DNA of 64,000 nucleotides from an uncultured Chlorobiaceae bacterium (GCA_903839405.1 CAIMCD010000008.1:1-64000); one strand, 5' to 3'. Positions 18,781 to 27,956 are shown, numbered from the stretch's first letter. Notes: generated by a model not told the origin, from the letters alone. Made by a program: numbers and translations.

Positions 18781-20253
18781 ATGAACAGAAAACCGCTTCT
18801 CTTTATCGCTCTCTGGATGCTCTCTTTTTATCCGGTTCATGCCGATGCATCGGCGAAAGCCTCAAGCCCCTACAGTGCCACGAAGTCCTATTATGGTAAA
18901 CTGATTTCCGCGGCCAAGCCAGATGTTGCCAAGTTACGGCTTTTCTTTACCCTTATGCCCAAAGGGGGAGATATTCATCAACACTTTACCGGATCACTGT
19001 ATGCGGAGAATTATCTCGATTGGGTCGATAAGTCGGGATATTGGATCAGCAAAAATGATTTTTCGGTTATCACTCCGAAAGATACTGACAAGTTAAAAGA
19101 CACGGTTTCGGTTAAAAACCTGAGAAGCAACAAGGTGATGCAGGGTGATTTTTTCACGCACTGGTCGGACAAGGATTTTGCAAACCATTATCACGATGAG
19201 ACGGCGCCGGATGTACAGTTTTTCGGTACCTTTTCCTATTTCTCGAAAATTTTTAACGGCAACCAGAACTATTACGCCGACGGTATTCGGGTGCTGAAAA
19301 CCCGGGCTCAAAATGAACATGTTCAGTACCTCGAAACCATGTTTGTCTCTCCCGGTTATCAGAAGGCTGATCCGCAGTTTGATGCACTTGTCCGCAAAGC
19401 CGATATCACTCTTGATAACAAAGCTTTTCGGGCTATTTTGGACAGCTTTTTGCTTGGCGTCAAGCAAGACAGCTTGTTCTACAGCAAGGTCAACCAGTAT
19501 TGTGATCTTGTGGAGCTTTGCAGCAAAGGAGTTGATGATGAGGGATTTACGATGCGCTTCCAAAGCTATGTCTCACGGAATACCACTCCCTCCCAGTTCT
19601 TCTCCGGCCTCTATACCGCCTTTTATGAAGCGGATAAAAACGCCCGTGTTGTTGGCGTGAACATTGTCAGTTCGGAGAATGATGCCATTGCCCTTTCGGA
19701 TTACCGGCTGCACATGCAGATGTTCCGGTATTTGAAGGAACAATATCCACGAATCAAAACCTCCATGCATGCCGGAGAGTTGACGACGGGCATGGTGTTG
19801 CCGGAAGATCTGAAATACCATATTTCCGAAGCCATCGCTGTTGCCGGAGCCAACCGGATTGGCCATGGGGTTGATATTGCTTACGAAACCGATGCCCTCG
19901 CTACACTGAATCGGATGAAGGTTCAGCAGATTCCCGTTGAGATCAACCTGACCAGTAATGAGTTTATCCTTGGTGTCAAGGATGAAGCGCACCCCGTAAG
20001 GCTCTACACCGATTATGGTGTGCCGGTTGTTATCTCTTCGGATGATCCCGGCGTTTCAAGGGGTAGTTTGAGTGAGGAGTATGTGCTGCTCGCCAGCCGG
20101 TACCGATACTCCTATGACGAGGTAAAACAATTTGCCGCAAACAGCATCAAGTACTCCTTTATGAGCGAAAGTGACAAAGAGCGCCATTTGCAGCTCTTGC
20201 GCAAAAATTTTGATGCATTTGAACGCAGGATTATGATCCTGGCCAACAAGTGA
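18781..20253 (+). CDS. Exported adenosine deaminase-family protein
   Basis: A 490-aa protein with a signal peptide (cut near HADA, residue 22), then an ADA-type TIM-barrel amidohydrolase. Metal and catalytic motifs are present in order: MPKGGDIHQHFTGSL (HxH), SMHAGELTTG (His and catalytic Glu), RIGHGVDI (His) and SSDDPGVS (Asp). It would deaminate adenosine or a related purine to inosine in the periplasm or outside the cell. Its length and extra N-terminal region recall the growth-factor-type (ADGF/CECR1) branch more than the 330-aa cytoplasmic enzyme. It is transcribed alone. Confidence 0.85.
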   Translation: MNRKPLLFIALWMLSFYPVHADASAKASSPYSATKSYYGKLISAAKPDVAKLRLFFTLMPKGGDIHQHFTGSLYAENYLDWVDKSGYWISKNDFSVITPKDTDKLKDTVSVKNLRSNKVMQGDFFTHWSDKDFANHYHDETAPDVQFFGTFSYFSKIFNGNQNYYADGIRVLKTRAQNEHVQYLETMFVSPGYQKADPQFDALVRKADITLDNKAFRAILDSFLLGVKQDSLFYSKVNQYCDLVELCSKGVDDEGFTMRFQSYVSRNTTPSQFFSGLYTAFYEADKNARVVGVNIVSSENDAIALSDYRLHMQMFRYLKEQYPRIKTSMHAGELTTGMVLPEDLKYHISEAIAVAGANRIGHGVDIAYETDALATLNRMKVQQIPVEINLTSNEFILGVKDEAHPVRLYTDYGVPVVISSDDPGVSRGSLSEEYVLLASRYRYSYDEVKQFAANSIKYSFMSESDKERHLQLLRKNFDAFERRIMILANK

Positions 20254-20710
20254 GAGCCTTTTCATTTAAGCCGCTTTAGCCAATAGTGAGCGTGCCGGAA
20301 CATGTTATCCTCTGTTGCGGCACGCTTAACTCCCAAGCAACAATTCCCGTCCCTTCATTTATCTCTGTCGCCCCAAAGTTGCACACTCTTTTTCCACGTG
20401 TCATTGCAGATCAACGAGAGCTCTCTTTCAGGATGGTGCACACTCTCTCAGCTCCGCAGGAACGATCATGCTGGTAGCCCAATGCGGAAGTCTGATCTTC
20501 TGCACATATTCACATAAATAGGTACAGATATAATTGCTGGTGATTACTTATATTATTTCAAAAGGTTAGCCTTCATATTCCATGTTGTTCCTGAAGGTTT
20601 TTACCTTAATTCAGATCATCTGCCGTATGAAAAGCCTGGATGGTAACCTTGTCGAGCGGGTGAACCGCTAGCTGATATTTTAGAATAAACGTAATAACAG
20701 GGGTTTTATA
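20254..20710 (+). other. Intergenic region with a hairpin
   Basis: The only clear structure is a perfect 9-bp inverted repeat AGCGTGCCG / CGGCACGCT at 20289-20326 with a 20-nt loop, 36 bases past the deaminase stop. It lacks a T-run and may be a weak terminator. The rest presumably carries the promoter of the SPFH gene; AGGGG lies before its ATG. No gene was seen. Confidence 0.5.
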
Positions 20711-21718
20711 ATGGCGTTATGGAATGCAATCACAGGGCAATTACGATCAGTCATTGAATGGAAAAATCCTGCACCGGATCTTCTTTTTCAACGATGGACG
20801 GATAATGGCGATGAAATCAAAAACGCGTCGAAGCTTATTGTCGGGCCTGGCCAAGGTGCGATTTTTGTGTATGAGGGAAGACCGCAAGCGGTTATTACCG
20901 AGTCCGGTATGACAGACTTGAAGACACAAAATATCCCGTTCTGGACGACGATCACCAAATTCATGCAGGCTTTCAGGAGTGAGCATAAGGTTGGGATCTA
21001 TTTTTTTCGCACGGCTGAGATTCTGAACCAGGGTTGGGGTACGCCGGGTCCGATAAAATATATCGATCCGCACTACAAGTTTCCTGTTGGCATGAAGGGG
21101 TTTGGCAATTTCTCCTTCCGTATTTCAGATGCAGCCAGTTTCTTCATTAATGTTATGGGTCAGCGGGATGTGCTTACTGTTGATGAACTCCGTCTTGTCA
21201 TTGTTGCAAGGCTTGTCCAGCCCCTTACGGATTTTCTTGCTGAAGCCAGGTTCGGATATAATGAGATTGATGCCAACAGGAATGAAATTGCTGATGGAGT
21301 GAGGGAAAAGGTAGCTCCGATATTTCTGACCCTCGGCTTCGAGCTTAAGGACTTCCGTGTTGAAAATACGGATTTTGATGATGATACGAGGCATCGCGTG
21401 CAGCGTATTGCGGATATGCAGGCAGAGGCACAAGCGGCACAGGCTGTCGGCTTGAATTTCGCTCAAATTCAGCAGTTAGCTGCTCTCAGAGATGCGGCCC
21501 AGAACCAGGGTGGAGTGGCTGGTCTGGGAGTTGGCCTTGGTGCAGGCGTGGGAATGGGTCAGGCAATGGCCGGTATGATGACCAACATGAATGCACCGCA
21601 ACCGGCACCGGAAGATCCTGTGGCCAAACTTGCCAAATTGAAACAGATGCTTGATAACGACCTCATTACCCAACAAGAGTACGATGCGAAAAAGCAGCAG
21701 ATTCTTTCGCAACTCTAA
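20711..21718 (+). CDS. SPFH-domain protein, YdjI type
   Basis: A 335-aa protein starting MALWNAITGQLRSVIEWKNPAPDLLFQRW. Residues 20-215 match the SPFH/band-7 family branch of Bacillus YdjI (virion-core-protein-like), including YIDPHYKFPVGMKGFGNFSFRI and LGFELKDFRVENTDFDDDTRHRVQ. A short helical and Gly-rich hinge follows. The C-terminus has an SHOCT-like oligomerisation motif (DPVAKLAKLKQMLDNDLITQQEYDAKKQQIL). There is no signal peptide; such proteins assemble at the cytoplasmic membrane face. The next gene starts 50 bases downstream and carries zinc ribbons and TerB, so the two probably form one membrane-associated complex. Confidence 0.82.
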   Translation: MALWNAITGQLRSVIEWKNPAPDLLFQRWTDNGDEIKNASKLIVGPGQGAIFVYEGRPQAVITESGMTDLKTQNIPFWTTITKFMQAFRSEHKVGIYFFRTAEILNQGWGTPGPIKYIDPHYKFPVGMKGFGNFSFRISDAASFFINVMGQRDVLTVDELRLVIVARLVQPLTDFLAEARFGYNEIDANRNEIADGVREKVAPIFLTLGFELKDFRVENTDFDDDTRHRVQRIADMQAEAQAAQAVGLNFAQIQQLAALRDAAQNQGGVAGLGVGLGAGVGMGQAMAGMMTNMNAPQPAPEDPVAKLAKLKQMLDNDLITQQEYDAKKQQILSQL

Positions 21719-21768
21719 TCGATATCATGCGTTTCGCATTTGAAGAACGTAACGATCAGGAGTCACCC

Positions 21769-23658
21769 ATGCGATCCAGCAGCTTTTTGAAGTTCCTTTT
21801 TCTTTTCGCCCTGACCGCTCTTGGAGTCCCTTTCATCGGTGCGGAGCTTCTTGCGCGGGCCGGAGGCGGCGGAGGCCATGGAGGCGGAAGTCATGGAGGG
21901 GGAAGTCATGGAGGGGGGCATAGCGGGGGTGGATTCTCTGGTGGTGGACACTCCTCAGGTGGGGGATTTTCTGGATATGATACCTCCTCTGGTGGATCCG
22001 GTTTTACTGGTTTTCCCCCATTCATTACAGCCATCATTCTTCTGGTGATTCTCTTCTCTGTATTCCGGCTTATTTTATTTATTCATGAAGCTTCGATTAC
22101 AACCTACTCCAGTATGGCTCGGCATAAAAAAAACTCTTTTGAAAAAGTCGCTGGAGCCAAGGCTTTTTTTGCAACGAATCCCGACTTTGATCAATCCGGG
22201 TTCCTGCTGAAAGTCCGCAAAGCCTTCATCGAAGTACAATTCGCCTGGTCAGAGCAAAATACCAGTCGCATGCGCCGTTTCATTACGGATGGGGTTTATC
22301 AGCGATTTAATACCCAGTTCCGGATGATGAAGCTGCTTCAGCAGACCAACCCGATAAGCAATATCAATATTGCAGATATCTGGGTCGACAGGATTGAGCG
22401 GGACGGTCAGTATGAGATCATGCATGTTGGAATCCAGGCCAGTATGGATGACCGGTTTGAGTGTGCGCTGAACCATGAGCTGGACGAGGAGGGCTTTGAC
22501 GACTTTGTTGAGTTCTGGTCGTTTATTCGTAAGCGGGGAGGAGCGAAAAAAGATCTTTATGATTCAATCAAATGTCCGAATTGCGGCGCACCCTTGCCGG
22601 AGAATATGGGTGAAGTTTGTAAATGTACCTATTGTAATGCAACGCTCAATTCCGGGGAGTTCGACTGGGTTCTTTCCGAAATCACCCAGAAGGACGACTA
22701 CCACAGAGACGATCTCTTTTCAGAAAAGAGTGGCAATCTGGAAGCAAAGGTACGTGATATGGTATCGGTCTATGGAGATTTTTCCGTACAACTGGTTGAG
22801 GACAAGGCTTCAAATGCATACATGCAGATGATGACCGCAGAGGCCATGCATGATCCTTCGCTTATGCGCAGGTTTGTCTCGGATGAATTATTCCAGACTC
22901 TCGCCCCAAAGTATGAAAGGAATCAGGAGATTTTCAACCGTCTCTTTCTGAACAAGGTGACGCTCATCGGGGCTGAGAAAAAGGATAATAAAAATCTCCT
23001 CATGTTCTCGATTCTCTGTTCGCTCCAGAGAGTGGCGGTTACAAACAACAGAGTGGAGCTGCTCGACCCGGAAATGATGACAAAGGAAGAGGTGATGTTT
23101 CTGACCCGTGATGCCCAGGCCGGGGCCGGAAAGGGTTCAATCTATCAGCATAATTGCCCGGCTTGTGGTGGGCCTGTCAAGAACACGCTTGATCTCAAAT
23201 GTTCCTACTGCGGAAGCCTGCTCAACAGCACCGCGAATGACTGGGTTGTCAGCGCACTGATGAGCCGTAGAGAGTTTGCTGACTATTATGGTGCGAATAA
23301 GGGCGGTTTCACTGCCAAGGTAGATCCTGCTTTGCTGGATAAACTCTATAGTCTGAAAGATTATGCTCTCAACAATATCATGATTGTTGTCGCGGCTGAT
23401 GGAGCGCTTGATGACAAGGAGAGAGCTTTTCTTGTTGAAGTTGCAAATAAGTGGGGATTCAAGAGCGCCGATATCGAACCGCTCTTCAAGATGGCCGCAA
23501 GCGGGAGGCTTTCAATCAGAATGCCTGAAGATCAAGAGATGCGAAAGAGTGTTTACAATCTGATGGAGAAAGCCGCAACTGCCGACGAAAACATTACCCC
23601 GCAGGAGCAGGGTATTTTGAATTGGGTGAAAGAGACATATCTCGACAAAAAAACCTGA
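21769..23658 (+). CDS. Tim44-like / double zinc ribbon / TerB membrane protein
   Basis: A 629-aa protein from MRSSSFLKFLFLFALTALG, with AGGAG seven bases upstream; the track start is 14 codons too early. The order is as follows. A signal segment comes first, then a Gly/His/Ser-rich tract (GGGGGHGGGSHGG...) and a membrane helix (FITAIILLVILFSVFRLILF). A Tim44-like domain is followed by a zinc ribbon (CPNCGAPL...CKCTYC). A second Tim44-like domain is followed by a second ribbon (CPACGGPV...CSYCGSLL). The protein ends in a TerB-like domain (VVAADGALDDKERAFLVEVANKWG). The tandem Tim44-ribbon repeat suggests internal duplication. The role is unknown; the SPFH neighbour suggests membrane stress or lipid-domain scaffolding. 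Confidence 0.8.
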   Translation: MRSSSFLKFLFLFALTALGVPFIGAELLARAGGGGGHGGGSHGGGSHGGGHSGGGFSGGGHSSGGGFSGYDTSSGGSGFTGFPPFITAIILLVILFSVFRLILFIHEASITTYSSMARHKKNSFEKVAGAKAFFATNPDFDQSGFLLKVRKAFIEVQFAWSEQNTSRMRRFITDGVYQRFNTQFRMMKLLQQTNPISNINIADIWVDRIERDGQYEIMHVGIQASMDDRFECALNHELDEEGFDDFVEFWSFIRKRGGAKKDLYDSIKCPNCGAPLPENMGEVCKCTYCNATLNSGEFDWVLSEITQKDDYHRDDLFSEKSGNLEAKVRDMVSVYGDFSVQLVEDKASNAYMQMMTAEAMHDPSLMRRFVSDELFQTLAPKYERNQEIFNRLFLNKVTLIGAEKKDNKNLLMFSILCSLQRVAVTNNRVELLDPEMMTKEEVMFLTRDAQAGAGKGSIYQHNCPACGGPVKNTLDLKCSYCGSLLNSTANDWVVSALMSRREFADYYGANKGGFTAKVDPALLDKLYSLKDYALNNIMIVVAADGALDDKERAFLVEVANKWGFKSADIEPLFKMAASGRLSIRMPEDQEMRKSVYNLMEKAATADENITPQEQGILNWVKETYLDKKT

Positions 23659-23921
23659 ATCAGTTTCAAGGAGCTGGTTGAAGAAATCTATAATATTTCA
23701 TGATTGCTCTTTTTATTCTCTTTGTCAGACAGCTCCATTTTTGACTGTTGGGTTTGATGAACTGCTCGATATTGATGATAACGGCTTGAAGCTGCCATGG
23801 GGAAGCATATTTACTTGTTTAGCAATGTTTAGCAGTTTGCTTTCGAATTTTATGTTGACATTCGTGGGTTATTGTTTATTATTGCCATAATGTCAAAATA
23901 TTTCCCATGGAGGCGAGTGTC

Positions 23922-25199
23922 ATGAATACTACCCAGAGCTTTTCGTTGTTGCGCCAGCAGGCGGGTTTGTCCATTGACAAAATTGCTCATATTACCGGAT
24001 ATAGCCAGAGAGAGGTATATCGTTGGGAGAAAAACGAGGTGGTTCCCAAAAAAGTAGTACTTGACCAGCTCACAAGGATTGCCCAGCCGTTGTCATCCTA
24101 TGGGAAAGCTTTCTCAAGCTTTACCTTCATTGATCTTTTTGCCGGTATTGGAGGCATGAGAAAAGCTTTTGAGGAACTTGGCGGAAGGTGTGTCTTTACA
24201 AGCGAATGGGATAAATATTCCCGTCAAACATATCTGGCAAATTTTGAGTGTGATCACGAGATTGGCGGTGACATTACCAAAATTGATGCACGGGATATTC
24301 CGTCACATGATATTCTTGTTGCGGGTTTTCCCTGCCAACCTTTTTCAATTGCTGGAGTTTCCAAAAAAAATGCTCTTGGCAAACCTCACGGTTTTGCGGA
24401 CAAAACCCAGGGTACCCTGTTTTTTGATGTGGCAAGAATTATTGAGTACCATCGCCCGAAAGCGATCCTGCTTGAAAATGTCAAGAATCTTCAGCGGCAT
24501 GACAAGGGGAAAACGTTTGGAGTTATCAAGGAGACTCTCGCGGAACTGGGCTATTACTTTGACTGGAAAATTATTGATGCCGGAAACTGGGTTCCCCAAC
24601 ACCGGGAGAGGATATTTATAGCAGGTTTCCGGGAGGATTGCGGATTCAGCTTTGACCGGTTTGATCTGCCAGATGGCAGCCAGCGCCCGGTCATTGAAAC
24701 CATATTGCACACTGAAAACGGAATGGAAAATGAGGAACCCCCTTATACCATCGGCCCGTTGGCAAGAATATCTGATCGCTATACCCTGTCGGATCATCTT
24801 TGGCAGTATCTTCAGCAGTACGCAGAAAAACATCGGGCAAAAGGCAATGGTTTCGGATTTGGCCTTGTCGGTCCTCATGATGTAGCCAGAACACTTTCGG
24901 CACGGTATTACAAGGATGGTTCTGAAATTCTGGTGAAGCAGGAGGGAAAAAATCCCCGCAGACTCACCCCGAGGGAGTGTTCACGATTGATGGGTTTTGA
25001 CGCGCTCAATGGTAACAGTTTTGTGATTCCTGTTTCGGATACCCAGGCTTACCGACAGTTCGGAAATGCAGTAGTTGTGCCTGTCGTCAGGGCAGTAGCC
25101 CGGTATATGCTTGAATACCTTATGGATGGTGTTTCATCTGACCAGTTGCGTTTTGACTTTGGCGTTCTGATGGCTGAAAAAGCTGTTCAGTATGGTTGA
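23922..25199 (+). CDS. DNA (cytosine-5) methyltransferase with N-terminal HTH
   Basis: This is the methylase of a type II restriction-modification operon, 425 aa from MNTTQSFSLL. An N-terminal XRE-like helix-turn-helix (LSIDKIAHITGYSQREVYRWEKNE), as in Dcm/EcoRII-type enzymes that repress their own operon, precedes a complete C5-methylase core. The core has motif I FIDLFAGIGG, motif IV GFPCQPFS with catalytic Cys138, motif VI LLENVKN, motif VIII QHRERIF, motif IX RLTPRECSRLMGF and motif X YRQFGNAV. The ATG at 23922 is chosen because GGAGG sits 8 bases before it and overlaps the earlier ATG. The adjacent Vsr and MvaI-family genes suggest a CC(W/S)GG-type target. Confidence 0.93.
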   Translation: MNTTQSFSLLRQQAGLSIDKIAHITGYSQREVYRWEKNEVVPKKVVLDQLTRIAQPLSSYGKAFSSFTFIDLFAGIGGMRKAFEELGGRCVFTSEWDKYSRQTYLANFECDHEIGGDITKIDARDIPSHDILVAGFPCQPFSIAGVSKKNALGKPHGFADKTQGTLFFDVARIIEYHRPKAILLENVKNLQRHDKGKTFGVIKETLAELGYYFDWKIIDAGNWVPQHRERIFIAGFREDCGFSFDRFDLPDGSQRPVIETILHTENGMENEEPPYTIGPLARISDRYTLSDHLWQYLQQYAEKHRAKGNGFGFGLVGPHDVARTLSARYYKDGSEILVKQEGKNPRRLTPRECSRLMGFDALNGNSFVIPVSDTQAYRQFGNAVVVPVVRAVARYMLEYLMDGVSSDQLRFDFGVLMAEKAVQYG

Positions 25200-25722
25200 T
25201 GTTGTGTCACCGGAAACACGAAGTCGAATGATGTCCGGTATCCGGGCAGTGAATACCATTCCTGAAATGATGATACGCAAAGGCCTTCATACCAGGGGGT
25301 TCAGATTCAGACTCCATTGTAGAGAATTGCCGGGAAAGCCGGATCTTGTTTTTCCGAAGCATCGTGCCGTTATTTTTGTTCATGGATGTTTCTGGCATGC
25401 TCACGAGTGCGCGCTTTTCAAATGGCCGAAAACAAGAGAGGATTTTTGGAAAGAGAAGATTGGTAAAAACAGGATTCGTGACCTTGCGGTTATGGGTGAA
25501 CTTGCACGGCACGGCTGGAGAGTTTTGCTCGTCTGGGAGTGTGCTCTGAAAGGCAAAGAGCGCAGACCGATTGATGAAGTTGTTGATTCCTGTGCAGAAT
25601 GGCTGCTTTCAAGCTCGATAAAACGTGAAATCAGAGGGCAACATGCGACTATCGACACTGCAAATGCTCATGCGAAACAAGGGTTGCCGGACGATCTATG
25701 CGAAGGTACTCGCCGCAAATGA
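25192..25722 (+). CDS. vsr: Very short patch repair endonuclease
   Basis: Vsr nicks DNA 5' of the T in T:G mismatches that arise by deamination of 5-methylcytosine at the methylase site. The 176-aa protein has the family core: SPETRSRMMSGIRAVNTIPEM, FRLHCRELPGKPDLVFPKHRAVIFVHGCFWHAHEC (catalytic Asp and zinc-binding His/Cys) and W-E-C near the end. The start overlaps the methylase stop by 8 bases. About 27 C-terminal residues run into the next gene in another frame and are longer than usual for Vsr. Confidence 0.92.
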   Translation: MVDVVSPETRSRMMSGIRAVNTIPEMMIRKGLHTRGFRFRLHCRELPGKPDLVFPKHRAVIFVHGCFWHAHECALFKWPKTREDFWKEKIGKNRIRDLAVMGELARHGWRVLLVWECALKGKERRPIDEVVDSCAEWLLSSSIKREIRGQHATIDTANAHAKQGLPDDLCEGTRRK

Positions 25723-26962
25723 CAACCGGAAACAGCAGGTCTATTTCGGCGGTGATTTCCAGGCTATCAACATTATTCCCTTTAACACCATAACACCTGA
25801 TCCAGACAAGCCGCATATATTCAAGGCACCACTTGATTTTTGGTGGCTTTCCTGCGATGGCAGCATGCACAATGCACCTCGGGCCCAACTGATACTTTAT
25901 CCCCAATATCCGGAAGTCAGGTTTTCTGGTTTTCTTCAGGGCTGTTCTGCCGCACCGTCAGAACTCATGGATGAGCGTCTGCGACTTGCAGGGCGAATCC
26001 TTTTTCTGGGGATATCTCCTGATGGCAGAATTATCGGTTACCTGTGCCACCCGGACAGTGAACTTGCAAGGGAGTTTGCTTCTCTTGGAGAACTGACCCG
26101 AAGCGGAGTTTTTCTTGAACCCGGTATCGAAACCGGTGCACTGGACGAAAGATCGCAGCTTATCGAGAAACTGAGGCAGATTCATCTGAAGGGCTGGATC
26201 CGCTCAAGAAAACTGGGCAGCAACGGTGTCACATTGCCCTGCGAAGCTTCCAATTGCGGCGGGATGACACTCGAAGCCGAACTTGATATTCCTCCCAACA
26301 GCCGGTCAGAGCCGGACTATCTTGGCTACGAGGTTAAGCAGTACAACGTCAGCAACTTTCAGAGGATCAACAGTGGAGTACTGACTCTCATGACCCCCGA
26401 ACCAACAGGCGGTTACTACCGTAGTGCAGGTATTGAAGCCTTCATTCGCAAATTTGGTTATCCTGACATGACGGGAGCCGCTGGTCGTGGAGACCGGCTG
26501 AATTTCGGAGGTGTACACAAAGTTGGTGAGTATCACTGTTTGACCAACCTCCAGATTGTGCTCAAAGGGTTTGACTCCGTTAAGGGAAAGATCACCGATG
26601 CAACGGGCGGAATATCGCTGATGAACCGTGAAGGTGAAGAGGCTGCGCTTTGGGGATATGCTGACATTATGGCCAAATGGAACCGAAAGCATAACAAGGC
26701 AGTATACATCCCAAGCCAATGCGTTCAGTTACCCGAACGGCAATACTGGTATGGAAATCTGATACGTATTGGTACAGGAACTGATTTTTTGAAGTACCTG
26801 CAGGCCATGGCGGAAGGCAAGATTTATTACGATCCTGGTATCAAACTTGAGAATGCCTCAACCATTCCACGAACCAAACAGCGAAGCCAGTTCCGTATAA
26901 AATCAGCCAATCTTCCTGCACTTTATCACAGCATGGATATTATTGATTTGTGCGATGTATAA
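25643..26962 (+). CDS. Type II restriction endonuclease, MvaI/BcnI family
   Basis: A 439-aa nuclease from MRLSTLQMLM (GAGGG upstream), overlapping vsr by 80 bases. The active site of MvaI/BcnI-type monomeric PD-(D/E)xK nucleases is visible as EPDYLGYEVKQY (Asp225, Glu230, Lys232). The C-terminal half matches the family (GYYRSAGIEAFIRKFGYPD, NFGGVHKVGEYH). Characterised relatives cut CCWGG (MvaI) or CCSGG (BcnI) but are about 240 aa; here an extra N-terminal region of roughly 180 residues is present. That domain is unrecognised and could be a sequence reader. It completes the M-Vsr-R operon. Confidence 0.85.
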   Translation: MRLSTLQMLMRNKGCRTIYAKVLAANDNRKQQVYFGGDFQAINIIPFNTITPDPDKPHIFKAPLDFWWLSCDGSMHNAPRAQLILYPQYPEVRFSGFLQGCSAAPSELMDERLRLAGRILFLGISPDGRIIGYLCHPDSELAREFASLGELTRSGVFLEPGIETGALDERSQLIEKLRQIHLKGWIRSRKLGSNGVTLPCEASNCGGMTLEAELDIPPNSRSEPDYLGYEVKQYNVSNFQRINSGVLTLMTPEPTGGYYRSAGIEAFIRKFGYPDMTGAAGRGDRLNFGGVHKVGEYHCLTNLQIVLKGFDSVKGKITDATGGISLMNREGEEAALWGYADIMAKWNRKHNKAVYIPSQCVQLPERQYWYGNLIRIGTGTDFLKYLQAMAEGKIYYDPGIKLENASTIPRTKQRSQFRIKSANLPALYHSMDIIDLCDV

Positions 26963-27268
26963 CCCGCTTGCGGTTCTGAAAATGAAAAGAATAGCAGGAT
27001 CGTGTTTTTTGTGAACAGTCAGTGTTTTAGGCAATGCTCATAACGATTTAAACTAACGCTCCTGAATTCCTGGTTAAAGTATTGCACCTGTGAGGGTGCA
27101 TGATACCGTGTCATCTTTGGGTTGGTCGAACAATCATGAAAATCCAGAAGTACATGCAAGCGCTTTGTAGTTCGATGAGTGCGGGAGTATTTTCTTTATT
27201 AATTGGTTTATCACAAACGATTCACGCAATCGGAATCGTTCGATAGAAATAATTGAAATTGTTGCACT
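26963..27268. promoter_or_regulatory. Intergenic region with a perfect inverted repeat
   Basis: AACGATTC-ACGCAATCG-GAATCGTT at 27216-27240 is a perfect 8-bp inverted repeat ending 28 bases before the DUF1847 start. It could be an operator or an mRNA hairpin. Nothing else is recognisable here. Confidence 0.4.
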
Positions 27269-27949
27269 ATGGCGTCAGAGGATAAGATAGGGAGAGGGGG
27301 AGCGCAAGAGGTGAGTTGCTCGGATTGCGGGTTTTTGAACTGTTACCGGCAGGAGAGCCGGTTTCCGGATTTCTGCCCGGGAGAGGGTGTGGAGCAAGAG
27401 GAGCTTGAGGGTGTGATAGCGCAGTACTGCGGCGACGAGGTTGATGCCCGAACCGCAAGGGCGTCGGCTGAGGTTGAGGGGCTCTATTACGGCAAGTTGA
27501 CCCGCGTTGAGGAGGTGCTGGCGTTTGCCCGCCGGATCGGTGCGCGTAAAATCGGGCTTGCCACCTGTTTTGGCCTGATTGAGGAGGCGAGGATTTTTTC
27601 GAAGATGCTTAAATTGAACGGATTTGAGCCTTATGCGGTGCTCTGCAAGATCGGCTCTGTCGATAAGGGGGAGATCGGTATTGAGGAGAAGCTGAAAATC
27701 AAGCCGGAGAGTTTTGAGGCGATGTGCAATCCGCTTTTGCAGGCAAAAATGTTGAACGAGTGGAAGTCGGAACTCAATGTGGTGATCGGGCTCTGCGTTG
27801 GCCATGACGCCCTTTTCAGCCGCCACAGTGAGGCTCTGGTGACAACGCTGATTGTCAAGGACCGGGTGCTTGCGCACAACCCGGCCGCCGCACTCTATAC
27901 CAGCAACTCCTATTATAAACGGATCATGGAGAGTGATCGCAACCTGTGA
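27269..27949 (+). CDS. DUF1847 metal-binding protein
   Basis: A 226-aa protein with an N-terminal cysteine cluster (SCSDCGFLNCY, then FCPG). The DUF1847 core follows: RVEEVLAFARRIGARKIGLATCFGLIEEARIFSKML, CKIGSVDKGEIG, MCNPLLQAKMLN and GLCVGHDALF. The family is thought to bind metal through these cysteines; its function is unknown. The track ATG has no ribosome site. A GTG at 27311 (giving MSCSDCGF) has GGAG eight bases upstream and would start right at the cysteine motif, so the true protein may be 14 residues shorter. Confidence 0.82.
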   Translation: MASEDKIGRGGAQEVSCSDCGFLNCYRQESRFPDFCPGEGVEQEELEGVIAQYCGDEVDARTARASAEVEGLYYGKLTRVEEVLAFARRIGARKIGLATCFGLIEEARIFSKMLKLNGFEPYAVLCKIGSVDKGEIGIEEKLKIKPESFEAMCNPLLQAKMLNEWKSELNVVIGLCVGHDALFSRHSEALVTTLIVKDRVLAHNPAAALYTSNSYYKRIMESDRNL

Positions 27950-27956
27950 AGGGGTG

